64,000 nucleotides of DNA from Anisodus tanguticus (taxonomy: Eukaryota; Streptophyta; Magnoliopsida; Solanales; Solanaceae). The stretch lies in contig CM067555.1 in the NCBI GenBank assembly GCA_034509755.1, forward strand, positions 20,968,142 to 21,032,141, written 5' to 3'. The number at the start of each line of letters is the position of its first letter. Within the stretch, counting starts at the first letter, position 1. A model generated the notes under the pieces. That model was not told the origin of the DNA. It worked only from the letters and a program-made list of their open reading frames with translations, and searched no databases. Positions 22,701 to 29,829 of the stretch are shown piece after piece. The position numbers and the translations under genes are program-made.

Positions 22701-25700
22701 AATTGCGGTATTATTCGAGAGATTGGATACGAGCGAGAGCGGAGAAGGTGCGGTCAACGGAGATCAACGAAGAAGATGATGAAAACTACAACGAAATCTT
22801 AGCAGAAGGTAGTGGAAGCGACGTGGATCAATTTGACCAACAAATACCTATTCCAACCGAAGAACCACATGAAATCATCAAGCAATTAGAACAGATTTTT
22901 TTGAAAATGTAATTTTTTTAATTGCAATTTTATTATGTAATTTGCAACTTTTGGACAACACCATAAAGTTGCAATTTAGATTTTAGACAATTGTATTTGT
23001 ATTACAAAAAAATCATATGTCTATTAAATAATATAAGAGGCACAAAAACGACCTTGGGATGTTTTTATTACACTATCTTGTTTTATTTATTGATTTTTTT
23101 TTATACATATGTTATTTAAAAAAAAAAAAAAAAAAGGAAAACCCGAGCCCGCCCCGCCCCGACCCGCAGGCCCGAGGCCGAGCCCGCCCGCCCCGTCTGA
23201 CGGGATCGGGATCGGGACGGGGCCCTGGAGCGAGTCCCGCCCGGACCCGACCCCGCTAGGCCCGCTAGTCCCGATCCGACCCCCCGGATCGTCCCGCCCC
23301 GACCCCGACCCCGCCGGACCGGCCCGCCGGACCGAGCCGGCCCGGCGGCCACCCATACAAATAACTAACATTTTATCAAGAAAGACACATTTTTTACCGT
23401 CATCTTCCATCATTCTTAAAGAAAGGAGCCCTGGAGTAACTAGTAAAGTTATGCCATATGACCAGGAAATCACATATTCAAGTCGTGAAAACATCATCCT
23501 CTTGAATAAATGCAGGGTAAACTGCGTGCAATAGACCCTTGTGGTCCGACCCTTTTTCGGACCCGCGCTTAGTGCACCGGCCTGTCCTTTCTTAATCAGC
23601 TTGTAAACTCTATTCCCTAGTAAATGCAGTTTCGTTCTTTGCCCTCTTCAATTTTCTCTCCCACCCAACAATTAACCAGACAAGCATGAAAATATACATC
23701 ATATACACGGTATACTCTCCTGTGTATACCGTGTATATCACGGAAACCCAAGGCAATTGCGATACCGTGATATACACAGAATACACACCATGCATATGAC
23801 ATTTTTGATAATAGGTTTTGTATATAATTAGCATTGTACACTTACCATAATTATAGACTTATTGTACAAATAGAATAGGGTTTTGGGAGTAGAATAAGAA
23901 TAAGATTTACCATATTATGGAAATTGTAAATTTGTTTATATACTCATTCATTAATGAAAATAATCAAGGGATTATTTCTTTCATGGTATCAGAAGTCTAG
24001 GTTTCACATACCTCCTTCCCCAAAGCTTCCGCTTGTCACGGTTTTTCTCGAGTTCCGAGCCCTTCCTCGATTTCCATGCCGAGTTCTTCTTCATCTCTAC
24101 CCAAATTTTCTTCTAAATCCCTTAAATCACCTATTGTTCTTTCGTTATGTCTACATCAAAGAACATATTTCATCCTTGCCCTTGCTATTTCCAACATCAA
24201 GAACCACATCCTTATTGTTCTTGAAATGGAAAACATCCAATATGCGACGTGGGCGGAGTTGTTCAAAATTCACGTCATCTCACATCAAGTTCTCCATCAC
24301 ATAATTCCTCCCGCTACCTCTACTCCCGCGGAGGATCCTCAGTTATGGATTACTCTTGATGCTACCGTCCTTCAGTGGATTTATTCCTCTATTTCTACCA
24401 ACCTTTTATAGACGATTATTGAGCCGAACACTACGGCTATGGCTACATGGAATAGATTGCGTGATATATTCCAGGATAACCAACATTCATGCGTTGTCAC
24501 CCTTGAGCAGGAATTTTCCAAGTCCGCATGGACGATTTCACGAATGTTTCAGCTTATTATAAACGTCTCAAGGAGTTGGCGGACCAACTCAGTAACGTCG
24601 GAGCTCCTGTTACCAATAATCGTCTTGTTCTACAAATGGTTACAGGCCTATAATGGCGTTGGGACTCTCCTCCATCAAAGTAATCCACTTTCACCTTTTT
24701 ATCAAGCCCGTTCAATGCTCACTAGCCGGCTTGGCAAAAAATGCGGCTACCGACGCAAGTCCCGTGGTGATGATGACGTCATCCGATAATTCTCAAAGTT
24801 TTGTTGATAATTCGGACCAAAACCGTACTCACAGTGGAGGCAAGAAGAATAAAAAAAATAATGGAAAAAATCGTGGTGGCAATCGTAGTAGTACCGGCGG
24901 TGGTGGGGGAGGCCAAAATAGTGGCGGCGGGCCTCGGCACGGTGGCAGTGGGCCGTAGCCCAACTGGTCCTAACCATGGGCCCCTTGGCAGTGGGGCTGG
25001 GCAAGTGGGCAGTGGCCCAACAACCCCTATTTTCCAGCTTCAACGTATCCCGAGCAATGGGCCTCTCAGCAACCCTTCAGGCCCAATTCATCACAGTCCA
25101 GTGTGGCCTGGACAGCAAGGTGGCCTGCTTAGGCCTCGGCCCCCGCAGGCTTACCATGCTACGGGCCCTAATCCGATCCCGACTCTGACAGATATTGAGG
25201 CAGCCATGCATACACTAGGATTACATCCTCCAGACGCGAATTGGTACATGGACACCGGCGCCACTTCTCACATCACGTCCGACCAAGGTACTCTCTTATC
25301 TTATTCCAATTTGAGCAAAAATCGTGGCATAATTATTGGTAATGGCAACTCAATTCCAATTTGTGATTACGGTCATACAACTGTCTCCCCCATCCACCTC
25401 TTGTCTTGAAAAATGACTTTCATGCCCCTAACTTAATTAAAAATTTGGTGTTTGTCCGTAAATTCACCACTGATAATTGGGTTTCTGTTGATTTTGATCC
25501 ATTTGGGTTTTCTGTGAAGGATTTCAAGACGGGGATCCCTCTCATGAAATGTGATAGTAGGGGAGATCATTATCATATCACGCCCGCATTCAGTCTCTCG
25601 AGTTAAGCCTTGCCATCTACTTTTGCAGCTCTAGCTCCTTCCTTGTGGCATGCACGTTTGGGTCACCCTGGGTCATCCATTATTTCTTCCTTACAAAAAT

Positions 25701-28700
25701 AATTTTATTTCTCGTAAGGGTACGCGTAGTACTCCAATTTGTCAATCCTGTCATTTAGGAAAATATGTTAGATTACCATTTGTAGCCTCTACTTCTCGTA
25801 CTTCAACTTCTCGCACTTCAATGCCATTTGATATTATTAATAGCGATTTATGGACATCTCCCGTTTTAAGTTTTGTGGGCCATCGTTATTATGTTCTATT
25901 TTTGAATGATTATTCTAATTTTTTATGGACCTTTCCATTAGCGAAAAAATCACAAGTTTTTTCCACATTCTTAAAATTTAGAGCATTCATCCGTACCTAA
26001 TTCGATCGGGAAATAAAAAATATTCAATATGATAATGACAAAGAATATGATAATGGGTTGTTTCGAGATTTTTGTGATACTAATGGTACCGTTTTTCGTT
26101 TCTCTTGCCCTCATACATCCTCACATAATGGGAAAGTCGAACGAAAAATTCATACCATTAATAATATTGTCCGAACTTTATTGGTCCATGCTTCAGTACC
26201 CCTCTTTATTTTGGCATCATGCTCTACAAATGGCTACTTATCTTCTTAATATACTTCCTACCAAAGGTTTGACATATTCATCCCATCTTCAAATCATATA
26301 TAATAACTCCTTCGTATTCACATCTTAGGGTCTTTGGGTGCTTATGTTATCCACTATTTCCGTCAACTACAATTAACAAACTTCAAGACCGTTCTACCCC
26401 TTGTGTGTTTTTGGATTATCAATCTAATCATTGTGGTTACAAATGTTTTGATTTATCGTCTAATAAAATCATAATTAGTCGCCATGTTATTTTTTATGAA
26501 ACCCAATATCCATCTGCTAGAGTCAGTAGTCCCGGGCCTAGTTCGTATAATTTTTTAGATGACGATGTCTCTCCATATATTATCTACCATTTATCGGACT
26601 TGTCCCGTACCCAAAATTCGCCAGCGGGCCCACTGTCCGCTGCACCTCCAATTTTGCTCAGTGGGCCAGTCACTCCCGTCTCGGGTCTAGCAACTGGGCC
26701 GAATATCTAGCCCAGTTCTGCCCATGCTTCTGTTTTAGGTTCTGATCCAGCTTCCCGTGTTGGGCTAGCAGGCACACTGCTTTGGCTGGCCAGTCCGTCC
26801 CTCATCCGAATATTTCTCAAAATTCACCCAATTCTCCCCCGAGTCACAGACCGGTCACTCGTAGTCAACGGGATATTTTTAAACCAAAGAGACATTTTAA
26901 TCTAAATTCTAATGTTCTTAAATTTCCCCTACCACGTAACCTAGTGTCTGCATTAAATGACCCGGATTGGAAATTGTCTATGAACGACGAATATGATGCT
27001 CTTATTGCAAATAAGACGTGGGAGTTGGTGCCCCGTCCTTCTGGTGTTATTATTATTCGGTCTATGTAGATGATGGTAAAACTCAACAGGTTGGCGTGGA
27101 TTGTGGTGAGACATTTAGTTCGATGGTCAAATCGGCTACCACTCACACTGTTCTCAATTTGGCTCTTTCAAAGGCATGGCCCAGTCATAAGTTAGATGTG
27201 AAGAATGTTTTCTTACATGGTGATCTTAAAGAGACTGTTTATATGCATCAGCCCTTGAGTTTTCAAGACCCCAATTATCCTCATCATGTCTGTCTATTGA
27301 AGAAGTCCTTGTATGGGCTTAAGCAAACCCCACGGGCTTGGTATAAGAGGTTTGCAGACTATGTTTCGTCTATTGAGTTTACTCACAGTAGGTCTGATAA
27401 TTCGTTATTCATATATCGTCGTGGTACTTCCCTGGCTTACATTCTATTATATGTGGATGATATTATCATGATTGCATCTTCTGATGCTTTGTGCAAGTCT
27501 ATCATGACAATGCTCAATTCTGAGTTTGCTATGAAATACTTGGGGCCCTTGAGTTACTTTTTGGGGATTGCTGTCACTCGTCATGCAAGTGGGTTATTCT
27601 TATCATAATGGAAGTATGCCACTGAGATCATTGAGCACGTTGGTATGTCCTCATGTAAGTCTACTTCCACTCCAGTTGATACCAAGAACAAGCTAGGTGC
27701 TGCAGCTGGCTCACCTTACGAGGATTCCACTCACTATCACAGTCTTGCTGGAGCTCTTCAATATCTTTTATGAGACCGGATATTACGTATGTCGTACATC
27801 ATGCGTGTCTGTTTATGCATGATCCTAGGGTGGAGCACATGAATGCGCTCAAATGAATTATCATATATATCCAGGGAACACTTGACTATGGCTTGCATCT
27901 ATATCCATCGTCAGCCTCTACACTTTTCTCGTATACCGATGCTGATTGGGGTGGATGTCCGGACACTAGACGCTCTACGTCTGGATATTGTATGTTTCTT
28001 GTCGATAACTTGGTCTCATGGTCTGCCAAACGACAGGCAATGTATCAGATTGCAAACATCTTTACTAAATGTCTTTCTCGGTCCTATTTGAAGATTTTAG
28101 GGGCAGTCTCAGCGTACGAAGACCGCCCTATATGACTGCGGGGGTGTGAAAATATACATCATATACACGGTATACTCTTATGTGTATACCGTGTATATCA
28201 CGGAAACCCAAGGCAATTGGGAGACCGTGATATACACGGTATACACACTGTGTATATGACATTTTTGGTAATAGGTTTTGTATATAATTAACATTGTACA
28301 TTTACCATAATTATAGACTTATTGTATAAATAGAATAGAGTTTTGGAAGTAGAATATGAATAGAATTTTTCATATTATGAAAATTGTAAATTGTATATAT
28401 ACACATTCATTAATGAAAATAATCAAGGGATTATTTCTTTCAAAGCAGATGAAACTTCTAAACCACTGTGTGTGGAAAACATATATAGAGAATAAAAAAG
28501 TGTATCTAAAAAAAGACCATCTACCTGAGGCACCCCAAATTTTATGTATAGATAAAATTGGTAATTTAGAAAAGCAATAGTACCTTTTTGTTTTTCTTGG
28601 AAGAAGTGATAGCAGAATTGGCGGTATTGATTCGACGGCGAGAGAAAGTTAGAACGGACGAAGAGGGATGAGAGGAGGAAGAAGAAGAGTGAAGTGGCAA

Positions 28701-28796
28701 GGCTACGTTGGTTCTACTTCGAAGAGGGACGAGATGGTCATTGCTGGAGCATCCAAGTGTAATGGAAATGCGAAGAGTTGTGGAAGCAGACGCCAT
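7649..28796 (-). CDS. OCP3: OCP3-like homeodomain protein, complete split gene
   Basis: Four exons (28796-28584, 9989-9633, 9115-8810, 7783-7649) join in frame to 336 residues with no internal stop; Arabidopsis OCP3 has about 354. Order along the protein: Ser-rich, plastid-transit-like leader (1-65), very acidic region with AFEALFQLLEEDLKNDD (about 89-105), the KLKTWQLKKLAYAL block (170-183), NLAADLCLDRAVVLELL (193-209), and a C-terminal homeodomain-like region (about 268-325) with WFEDKR in place of the canonical WFQNRR. In Arabidopsis OCP3 restrains jasmonate/ABA-linked defence and has been linked to chloroplast ndhB RNA editing. Introns are 18,594, 517 and 1,026 bp. All borders are GT-AG. 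The frame is intact, so the gene is probably functional if intron 1 is spliced. Confidence 0.93.
8008..8065 (-). repeat. Short retroposon tail in OCP3 intron 3
   Basis: ACAACAACAACTACTACACC and the following CCCAAACAAGTTGGGG match the 3' end of an abundant plant LINE/SINE-type tail in antisense orientation. Only the last few dozen bases are present. The rest of intron 3 (7784-8809) holds nothing recognisable. Confidence 0.4.
8810..9115 (-). CDS. OCP3: OCP3 exon 3 (NLAADLCLDR block and first part of homeodomain)
   Basis: 102 codons between a CAG acceptor (9118-9116) and a GTGAGT donor (8809-8804). It encodes IKNLAADLCLDRAVVLELL, a Pro/Glu-rich linker, and HVMQSSWSAQKRIKKVQ continuing into helix 1 of the homeodomain-like region (ETLEQVYRRSKRPT). 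The match to OCP3 proteins is close along the whole exon. Confidence 0.93.
9633..9989 (-). CDS. OCP3: OCP3 exon 2 (acidic region and KLKTWQLKKLAYAL block)
   Basis: 119 codons. The acceptor is TTTTAAG before AGT at 9989; the donor is GTAAGT after AAT at 9633. It encodes runs of Asp/Glu and the conserved blocks DAFEALFQLLEEDLKNDD and KLKTWQLKKLAYALRKGKRK. The reading frame stays open upstream through the acceptor to an ATG at 10034, giving a possible alternative N-terminus of 15 residues in an unspliced or LTR-initiated transcript. Confidence 0.92.
10547..11019 (-). mobile_element. 5'-truncated RTE LINE with 17-bp target duplication
   Basis: The element body is 10564-11002, antisense: it starts at an ACAACAACG (TTG)n-type tail, includes the GGGTCTGGGAGGGTA 3' UTR motif shared with the other LINE copies, and ends in the CGGCCTACCTCTACCCCTCC segment that encodes RGRGRPK. 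It is flanked by GCCAGTAGATCAAACAC (10547-10563) and GCCAGTAGATCAAGCAC (11003-11019), 16 of 17 identical. It inserted in OCP3 intron 1 on the gene's own strand. Confidence 0.88.
11216..11255. repeat. 16-bp insertion flanked by a 12-bp direct repeat
   Basis: TGACTTGGAACT occurs at 11216-11227 and again at 11244-11255, with TTTTTTTGATAGGTAG between. A poly(T)-headed insert with a target duplication looks like an extremely 5'-truncated retroposon inserted antisense (tail CTACCTATCAAAAAAA). Confidence 0.5.
11403..11696 (-). repeat. 3' LTR of the Reina-like chromovirus
   Basis: 294 bp, closely similar to 19106-19388 with a few indels of 3-8 bp. It is followed on its internal side by TTCCTTCCCCCTT, the complement of a polypurine tract (11697-11709). 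It lies about 1.4 kb upstream of OCP3 exon 2 on the same strand, so any promoter or poly(A) activity in it could affect OCP3. Confidence 0.9.
11700..13000 (-). pseudogene. Chromovirus integrase and chromodomain
   Basis: Reading the minus strand downwards: an HHCC zinc finger (GGHCGIDHTY…CDICQRHKH, about 12990-12845), the integrase core with first Asp region MVDRLTKYSYFV (near 12729) and second Asp region ISDRDPVFTSKVW (near 12600), AYHPQTDGQTEVVNRCLE (catalytic Glu), and a C-terminal SH3-like part. A chromodomain (ILDRRMIQRGNKAITQVLVQ…ATWEDH) ends at about 11720. An in-frame TAG replaces the Trp after LVQ, and frameshifts occur near 12640 and 12010. Confidence 0.85.
13000..14230 (-). pseudogene. 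Chromovirus reverse transcriptase (C-terminal part) and RNase H
   Basis: RT motifs: RAGYHQLRMSTFDIPKTAF, HLVMPFGLTNAPSSFQ and the active-site block FFDDILVYSKSLEEH (near 13970). RNase H follows: QFIVETDACNIGIGAVL (catalytic Asp) and SVYDKELLALVMAVTKW (catalytic Glu). Then an LPSSELAAMTLS-type linker leads to the integrase. The N-terminal part of RT (…CIDYRALNKVT) lies beyond the LINE at 16607 and above. Frameshifts occur near 13830, and a stop ends the open stretch at 13296. Confidence 0.87.
14300..14737 (+). other. Unrecognised 438-bp insert inside the LINE ORF
   Basis: The LINE coding sequence stops after GDLEH (14299) and resumes at NFG.CENIKVEEV (14738); the stretch between is foreign to it. 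It holds an open reading (about 14280-14540) with FPKMKRLSSNWPELVSELES and FDYPDTYFMKWFMHVC segments, ending in a stop. I do not recognise the family. It could be a captured gene fragment or part of another element. Confidence 0.5.
14740..16172 (+). pseudogene. RTE-type LINE reverse transcriptase (broken)
   Basis: RT blocks in order: KVEEVRGAVRRMRRGRAT, EPDEIPIEF, HMIFIDLEKVYDKVPREVLW, GLHQGSTLSPFLFALVMDGL, and the active-site block MLFADDIVLIDEICSG (F-A-D-D, about 15460). The C-terminal tail is ARLRWFGHVQRRDTNASVRR and GRGRPRKYWGEVIRRDIA. The frame shifts at about 15190 and 15690, and stops are present (TAG at 14748, TAG near 16168). The product would copy LINE RNA at nicked target DNA. Confidence 0.87.
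16607..17386 (-). pseudogene. Chromovirus protease and N-terminal reverse transcriptase
   Basis: The aspartic protease core reads IDIFIDCGSTHNFIDEE, so the usual D-S/T-G active-site triad is D-C-G here. Then come KLLRDYEGIFGEPTKLP and the RT start (SLYASPVVLVGKKDRYV, CIDYRALNKVT), stopping exactly where the LINE begins. A TAG lies after KMFQEIMD (about 16707). Coding is continuous in meaning with the 13804-14230 piece on the other side of the LINE. Confidence 0.82.
17387..19080 (-). pseudogene. Chromovirus gag with zinc knuckle
   Basis: From the PBS side: an N-terminal helix region with ATG at 19065 (MATNSTEMMALLQKMAENM), a Gln/Glu coiled-coil stretch, a Pro/Gln-rich region (18530-18290), the retrotransposon Gag domain (PRFNGEDLR, ALQWHQGYMKSR, about 18250-17860), and a CFFCDENFVPGHKC zinc knuckle (CX2CX5GHX… type, near 17610). 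Several frameshifts and stops interrupt it. Confidence 0.82.
19106..19388 (-). repeat. 5' LTR of the Reina-like chromovirus
   Basis: 283 bp, TGATGC…GTATCA, matching the 3' LTR. The primer-binding site lies directly inside at 19093-19104 (plus strand GCTCTGATACCA, complement TGGTATCAGAGC), complementary to the 3' end of initiator methionine tRNA. Confidence 0.9.
19802..19990. repeat. GC-rich subterminal array of hAT copy A, left end
   Basis: CCCGACCCCGCCCCGG-like units fill this end, interrupted by a 15-A tract. On the minus strand this reads as many GGG runs 1-7 bases apart. The right end (23141-23350) has the same composition. Confidence 0.8.
20468..22912 (+). pseudogene. hAT transposase of copy A (decayed)
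   Basis: The start MEGIRGMFKGKGKG is followed by an acidic region, then a BED zinc finger (CKIC…HVVSAH, about 20840-20930), the transposase core with DIGRS and TLDNASNNN blocks and a C-A-C-H motif, and a C-terminal hATC dimerisation region (LMARDVLNIQASS, about 22575-22620). At least six frameshifts or stops break it (near 20730, 21040, 21350, 21610, 21880, 22305). Copy B has most of these regions open, so this copy cannot make its own transposase. Confidence 0.85.
23141..23357. repeat. GC-rich subterminal array of hAT copy A, right end
   Basis: Dense CCCG/CCCGC units follow an A17-18 tract (about 23120-23136). The last bases, GGCCACCCATA, form the right terminal inverted repeat. Confidence 0.8.
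23425..23590 (+). mobile_element. Au-type SINE
   Basis: The stretch reads GGAGCCCTGGAGTAACTAGT (A-box region), then an ACCAGGAAATCAC…ATTCAAGTCGTG B-box region, then ATAGACCCTTGTGGTCCGAC and AGTGCACCGGCCTGTCCTTT, the order of the Au SINE found in Solanaceae and other angiosperms. It lies in OCP3 intron 1 on the opposite strand. The RNA polymerase III boxes are mutated. Confidence 0.8.
23687..23983 (+). repeat. 5' LTR of the copia element
   Basis: 297 bp. Near its start it contains a near-perfect hairpin: ATATACACGGTATAC and GTATACCGTGTATAT around an 8-base loop (about 23701-23738), followed by a second partial copy (GTGATATACAC). A TATA-like TTGTACAAATAG region is near 23862. Confidence 0.9.
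24070..24960 (+). pseudogene. Copia gag (decayed)
   Basis: Readable pieces are a YATWAELFKIHVISHQVL segment, DPQLWITLDATVLQWIYSSI and TAMATWNRLRDIFQDNQHS, which are features of copia gag (UBN2/Retrotran_gag type). A Gly/Asn/Ser-rich tail follows near 24840-24960. Stops at about 24411 and frameshifts in the middle prevent a full protein. Confidence 0.7.
25190..26330 (+). pseudogene. Copia protease and integrase (decayed)
   Basis: The protease core is NWYMDTGATSHITSD (D-T-G, about 25240). Then comes a GAG-pre-integrase-like segment (KNLVFVRKFTTDNWVSVDFD; WHARLGH-like codons near 25647, and the CQSCHLGKY zinc-binding Cys pair near 25745). The integrase core has an INSDLWTSPV Asp region (near 25840) and a CPHTSSHNGKVERKIHT Glu region (near 26108-26155). 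Several frameshifts and stops. Confidence 0.8.
26780..28135 (+). pseudogene. Copia reverse transcriptase and RNase H with two internal deletions
   Basis: RT blocks: WELVPRPS, then a direct jump to DDGKTQQVGVDCGETFS (near 27070), LDVKNVFLHGDLKETVYM, LKKSLYGLKQTPRAWYKRF and the YVDDIIMIAS active site (near 27452). RNase H begins with YTDADWGGCPDTRRSTSGYC (near 27940) and then jumps from SWSAKRQ to an IANIFTKCLSRS-like end, so the central RNase H residues are missing. Stops occur at 27606 and 27770. Confidence 0.82.
28147..28442 (+). repeat. 3' LTR of the copia element
   Basis: 296 bp, same ends and same hairpin as the 5' LTR, with roughly a dozen or so differences by eye. It ends at 28442, next to the AAGCA duplication and 141 bp from the OCP3 exon 1 donor site. 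Confidence 0.9.
28584..28796 (-). CDS. OCP3: OCP3 exon 1 (transit-peptide-like leader)
   Basis: 71 codons starting at ATG 28796-28794. The product begins MASASTTLRISITLGC and is rich in Ser, Thr and Arg with few acidic residues, typical of a chloroplast transit peptide. It ends in SSKKNKK at AAG, followed by a GTACT donor (28583-28582). The phase-0 join to exon 2 (SSPKKDTEEV) restores the SSPKK-type junction seen in Arabidopsis OCP3. An upstream in-frame extension exists but has no ATG, which supports this start. Confidence 0.85.
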
Positions 28797-28900
28797 TCTC
28801 TTTTTCAATTCCAGGCCTATCTCAATCCTATTGGAAGGGTTTAGTAATATATTGGAGTTAAACCGTCAAAACACGTATCACATTTTTTTATTCTTAATCA
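28797..28900 (-). promoter_or_regulatory. Putative OCP3 core promoter and short 5' UTR
   Basis: Upstream of the ATG (28796) on the minus strand lie a TATA-like ATATATTA (28852-28845), a telo-box-like AAACCCTT (28843-28836) just downstream of it, a CCAAT (about 28833) and an ACGTG-containing element (near 28872). Their spacing fits a start about 20-30 bases before the ATG. No experimental support; the calls are motif-based. Confidence 0.35.
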
Positions 28901-29120
28901 CCAAACTTTCTACTTAAATTATCACTAATTAGTTAGAAAAAACACTTAAATATCATTTATTCACTTTTCCTACTTAATAGTTGGATAGAAAAAGTGAACA
29001 AATGATAGTTTAAATGTATTTTACTAGTTTAGATAGAAAAGTTGAACACATGATAGTTTAGTAAAAAACTAAAAAAAGAGTAATACTTGAGTTGTGCTTT
29101 TTACCCTTATCCAATATATT

Positions 29121-29375
29121 ACTCCATTCGTCCCAATTTATATAATGTAGTTTGTCTGGATACGAAATTTAAGAAATAAAGAAAGATTTTTGAATCTTGT
29201 GATCTAAAACAAGTCAAAGATATTTGTGTCATTATAGATCATCTCGTTAAGCATAAAAGGTAAAGTTTAAAATTAAATTATTGTTAAATAAAAAAATATA
29301 TCATTTTTTGGGACTGACTAAAAAAATGTGTCATATAAATTGGCCCAGACAAATACTACTTACTCCATTTGAAAG
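29121..29375. mobile_element. Stowaway-like MITE in the OCP3 promoter region
   Basis: The left end TACTCCATTCGTCCCAATTT and the right end (…ATATAAATTGGCCCAGAC) are inverted versions of the Solanaceae Stowaway terminus (CTCC..CGTCCCAATTTAT). It is about 255 bp, AT-rich and non-coding, 325-580 bp upstream of the OCP3 ATG. Confidence 0.55.
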
Positions 29376-29423
29376 GGACCTTTTCGTTTTCTCTTTTTTC
29401 TTCTTCTTGTAACTAGTTTAGAC

Positions 29424-29605
29424 TAAGGGTGGCCAGTGGGCCGGGCTCGGGTCTGGCGGGCCGGGTCTGGAGGGGTCGTGGTCGGGGCGGGACGAGCCAA
29501 GGGGTCGGGGTCGGGTCTAGCGGGGTCGGGTACGGCGGGACTGCTCCAGTCCGTCCGATCCCGATCCCGTCGGTATCGGGTCGGGGCGGGGTCCGGCGGG
29601 TTTTC
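29424..29605. repeat. G-rich subterminal array of hAT copy B, left end
   Basis: Units such as GGGGTCGGG and GGCGGGCCGGG recur; runs of three or more G are 1-7 bases apart over about 160 bp. A T14 tract borders it inside. Confidence 0.8.
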
Positions 29606-29829
29606 CTTTTTTTTTTTTTTAAAAAATAACATATGTATAAAAAAAAACTCAATAAACAAAACAAGATAGTGTAATAGAAACATCCCAAGACTGTTTTTAT
29701 ACCTCTTATATTATTTAATAGACATATGATTTTTTTGTAATACAAATACAATTGTCTAAAATCTAAATTGCAACTTTGTGGTGTTGTCCAAAAGTTGTAA
29801 ATTACATAATAAAATTGCAATTAAAAAAA

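Larger units (their letters stand above)
19802..23357 (+). mobile_element. hAT transposon, copy A, in OCP3 intron 1
   Basis: 3,556 bp flanked by a perfect 8-bp duplication CAAATAAC (19794-19801, 23358-23365), the hAT hallmark. Ends: TAAGGCTGGCC on the left and, reverse-complemented, TATGGGTGGCC on the right. About 200 bp at each end is very GC-rich and made of CCCGACCCCG-type repeats, set off from the AT-rich core by A tracts. The core encodes a decayed BED/hAT transposase. A second copy with matching ends lies at 29424-32927 in inverse orientation. Confidence 0.92.
23687..28442 (+). mobile_element. Ty1/copia retrotransposon in OCP3 intron 1
   Basis: Two LTRs (23687-23983 and 28147-28442), TGAAAATATACATC…ATTTCTTTCA, flanked by a perfect 5-bp duplication AAGCA (23682-23686, 28443-28447). 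PBS TGGTATCAGAAG at 23984-23995 fits initiator Met tRNA; a GCGGGGGTG purine tract precedes the 3' LTR. The order gag, protease, integrase, RT, RNase H is that of copia. It is 4,756 bp. It lies antisense to OCP3, just 141 bp from exon 1's donor. The genes are broken, with internal deletions in RT and RNase H. Confidence 0.93.
9990..28583 (-). other. OCP3: OCP3 intron 1, 18.6 kb, filled with nested transposons
   Basis: The intron runs from the GT donor at 28583-28582 to the AG acceptor at 9991-9990. It holds, from low to high coordinate: a truncated RTE LINE, a Reina-like gypsy element split by another RTE LINE, a hAT element, an Au SINE and a copia element. The remaining unique DNA (10035-10546, 11020-11215, 11256-11397, 19394-19793, 23366-23424, 23591-23681, 28448-28583) holds no other gene I recognise. 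Added together the elements account for most of the intron length. Confidence 0.88.

Noticed and set aside
23610..23841. Minus-strand ORFs of 74 residues across the copia 5' LTR
   Set aside because: They come from the hairpin-rich LTR start and adjacent intron, and do not resemble a protein family.
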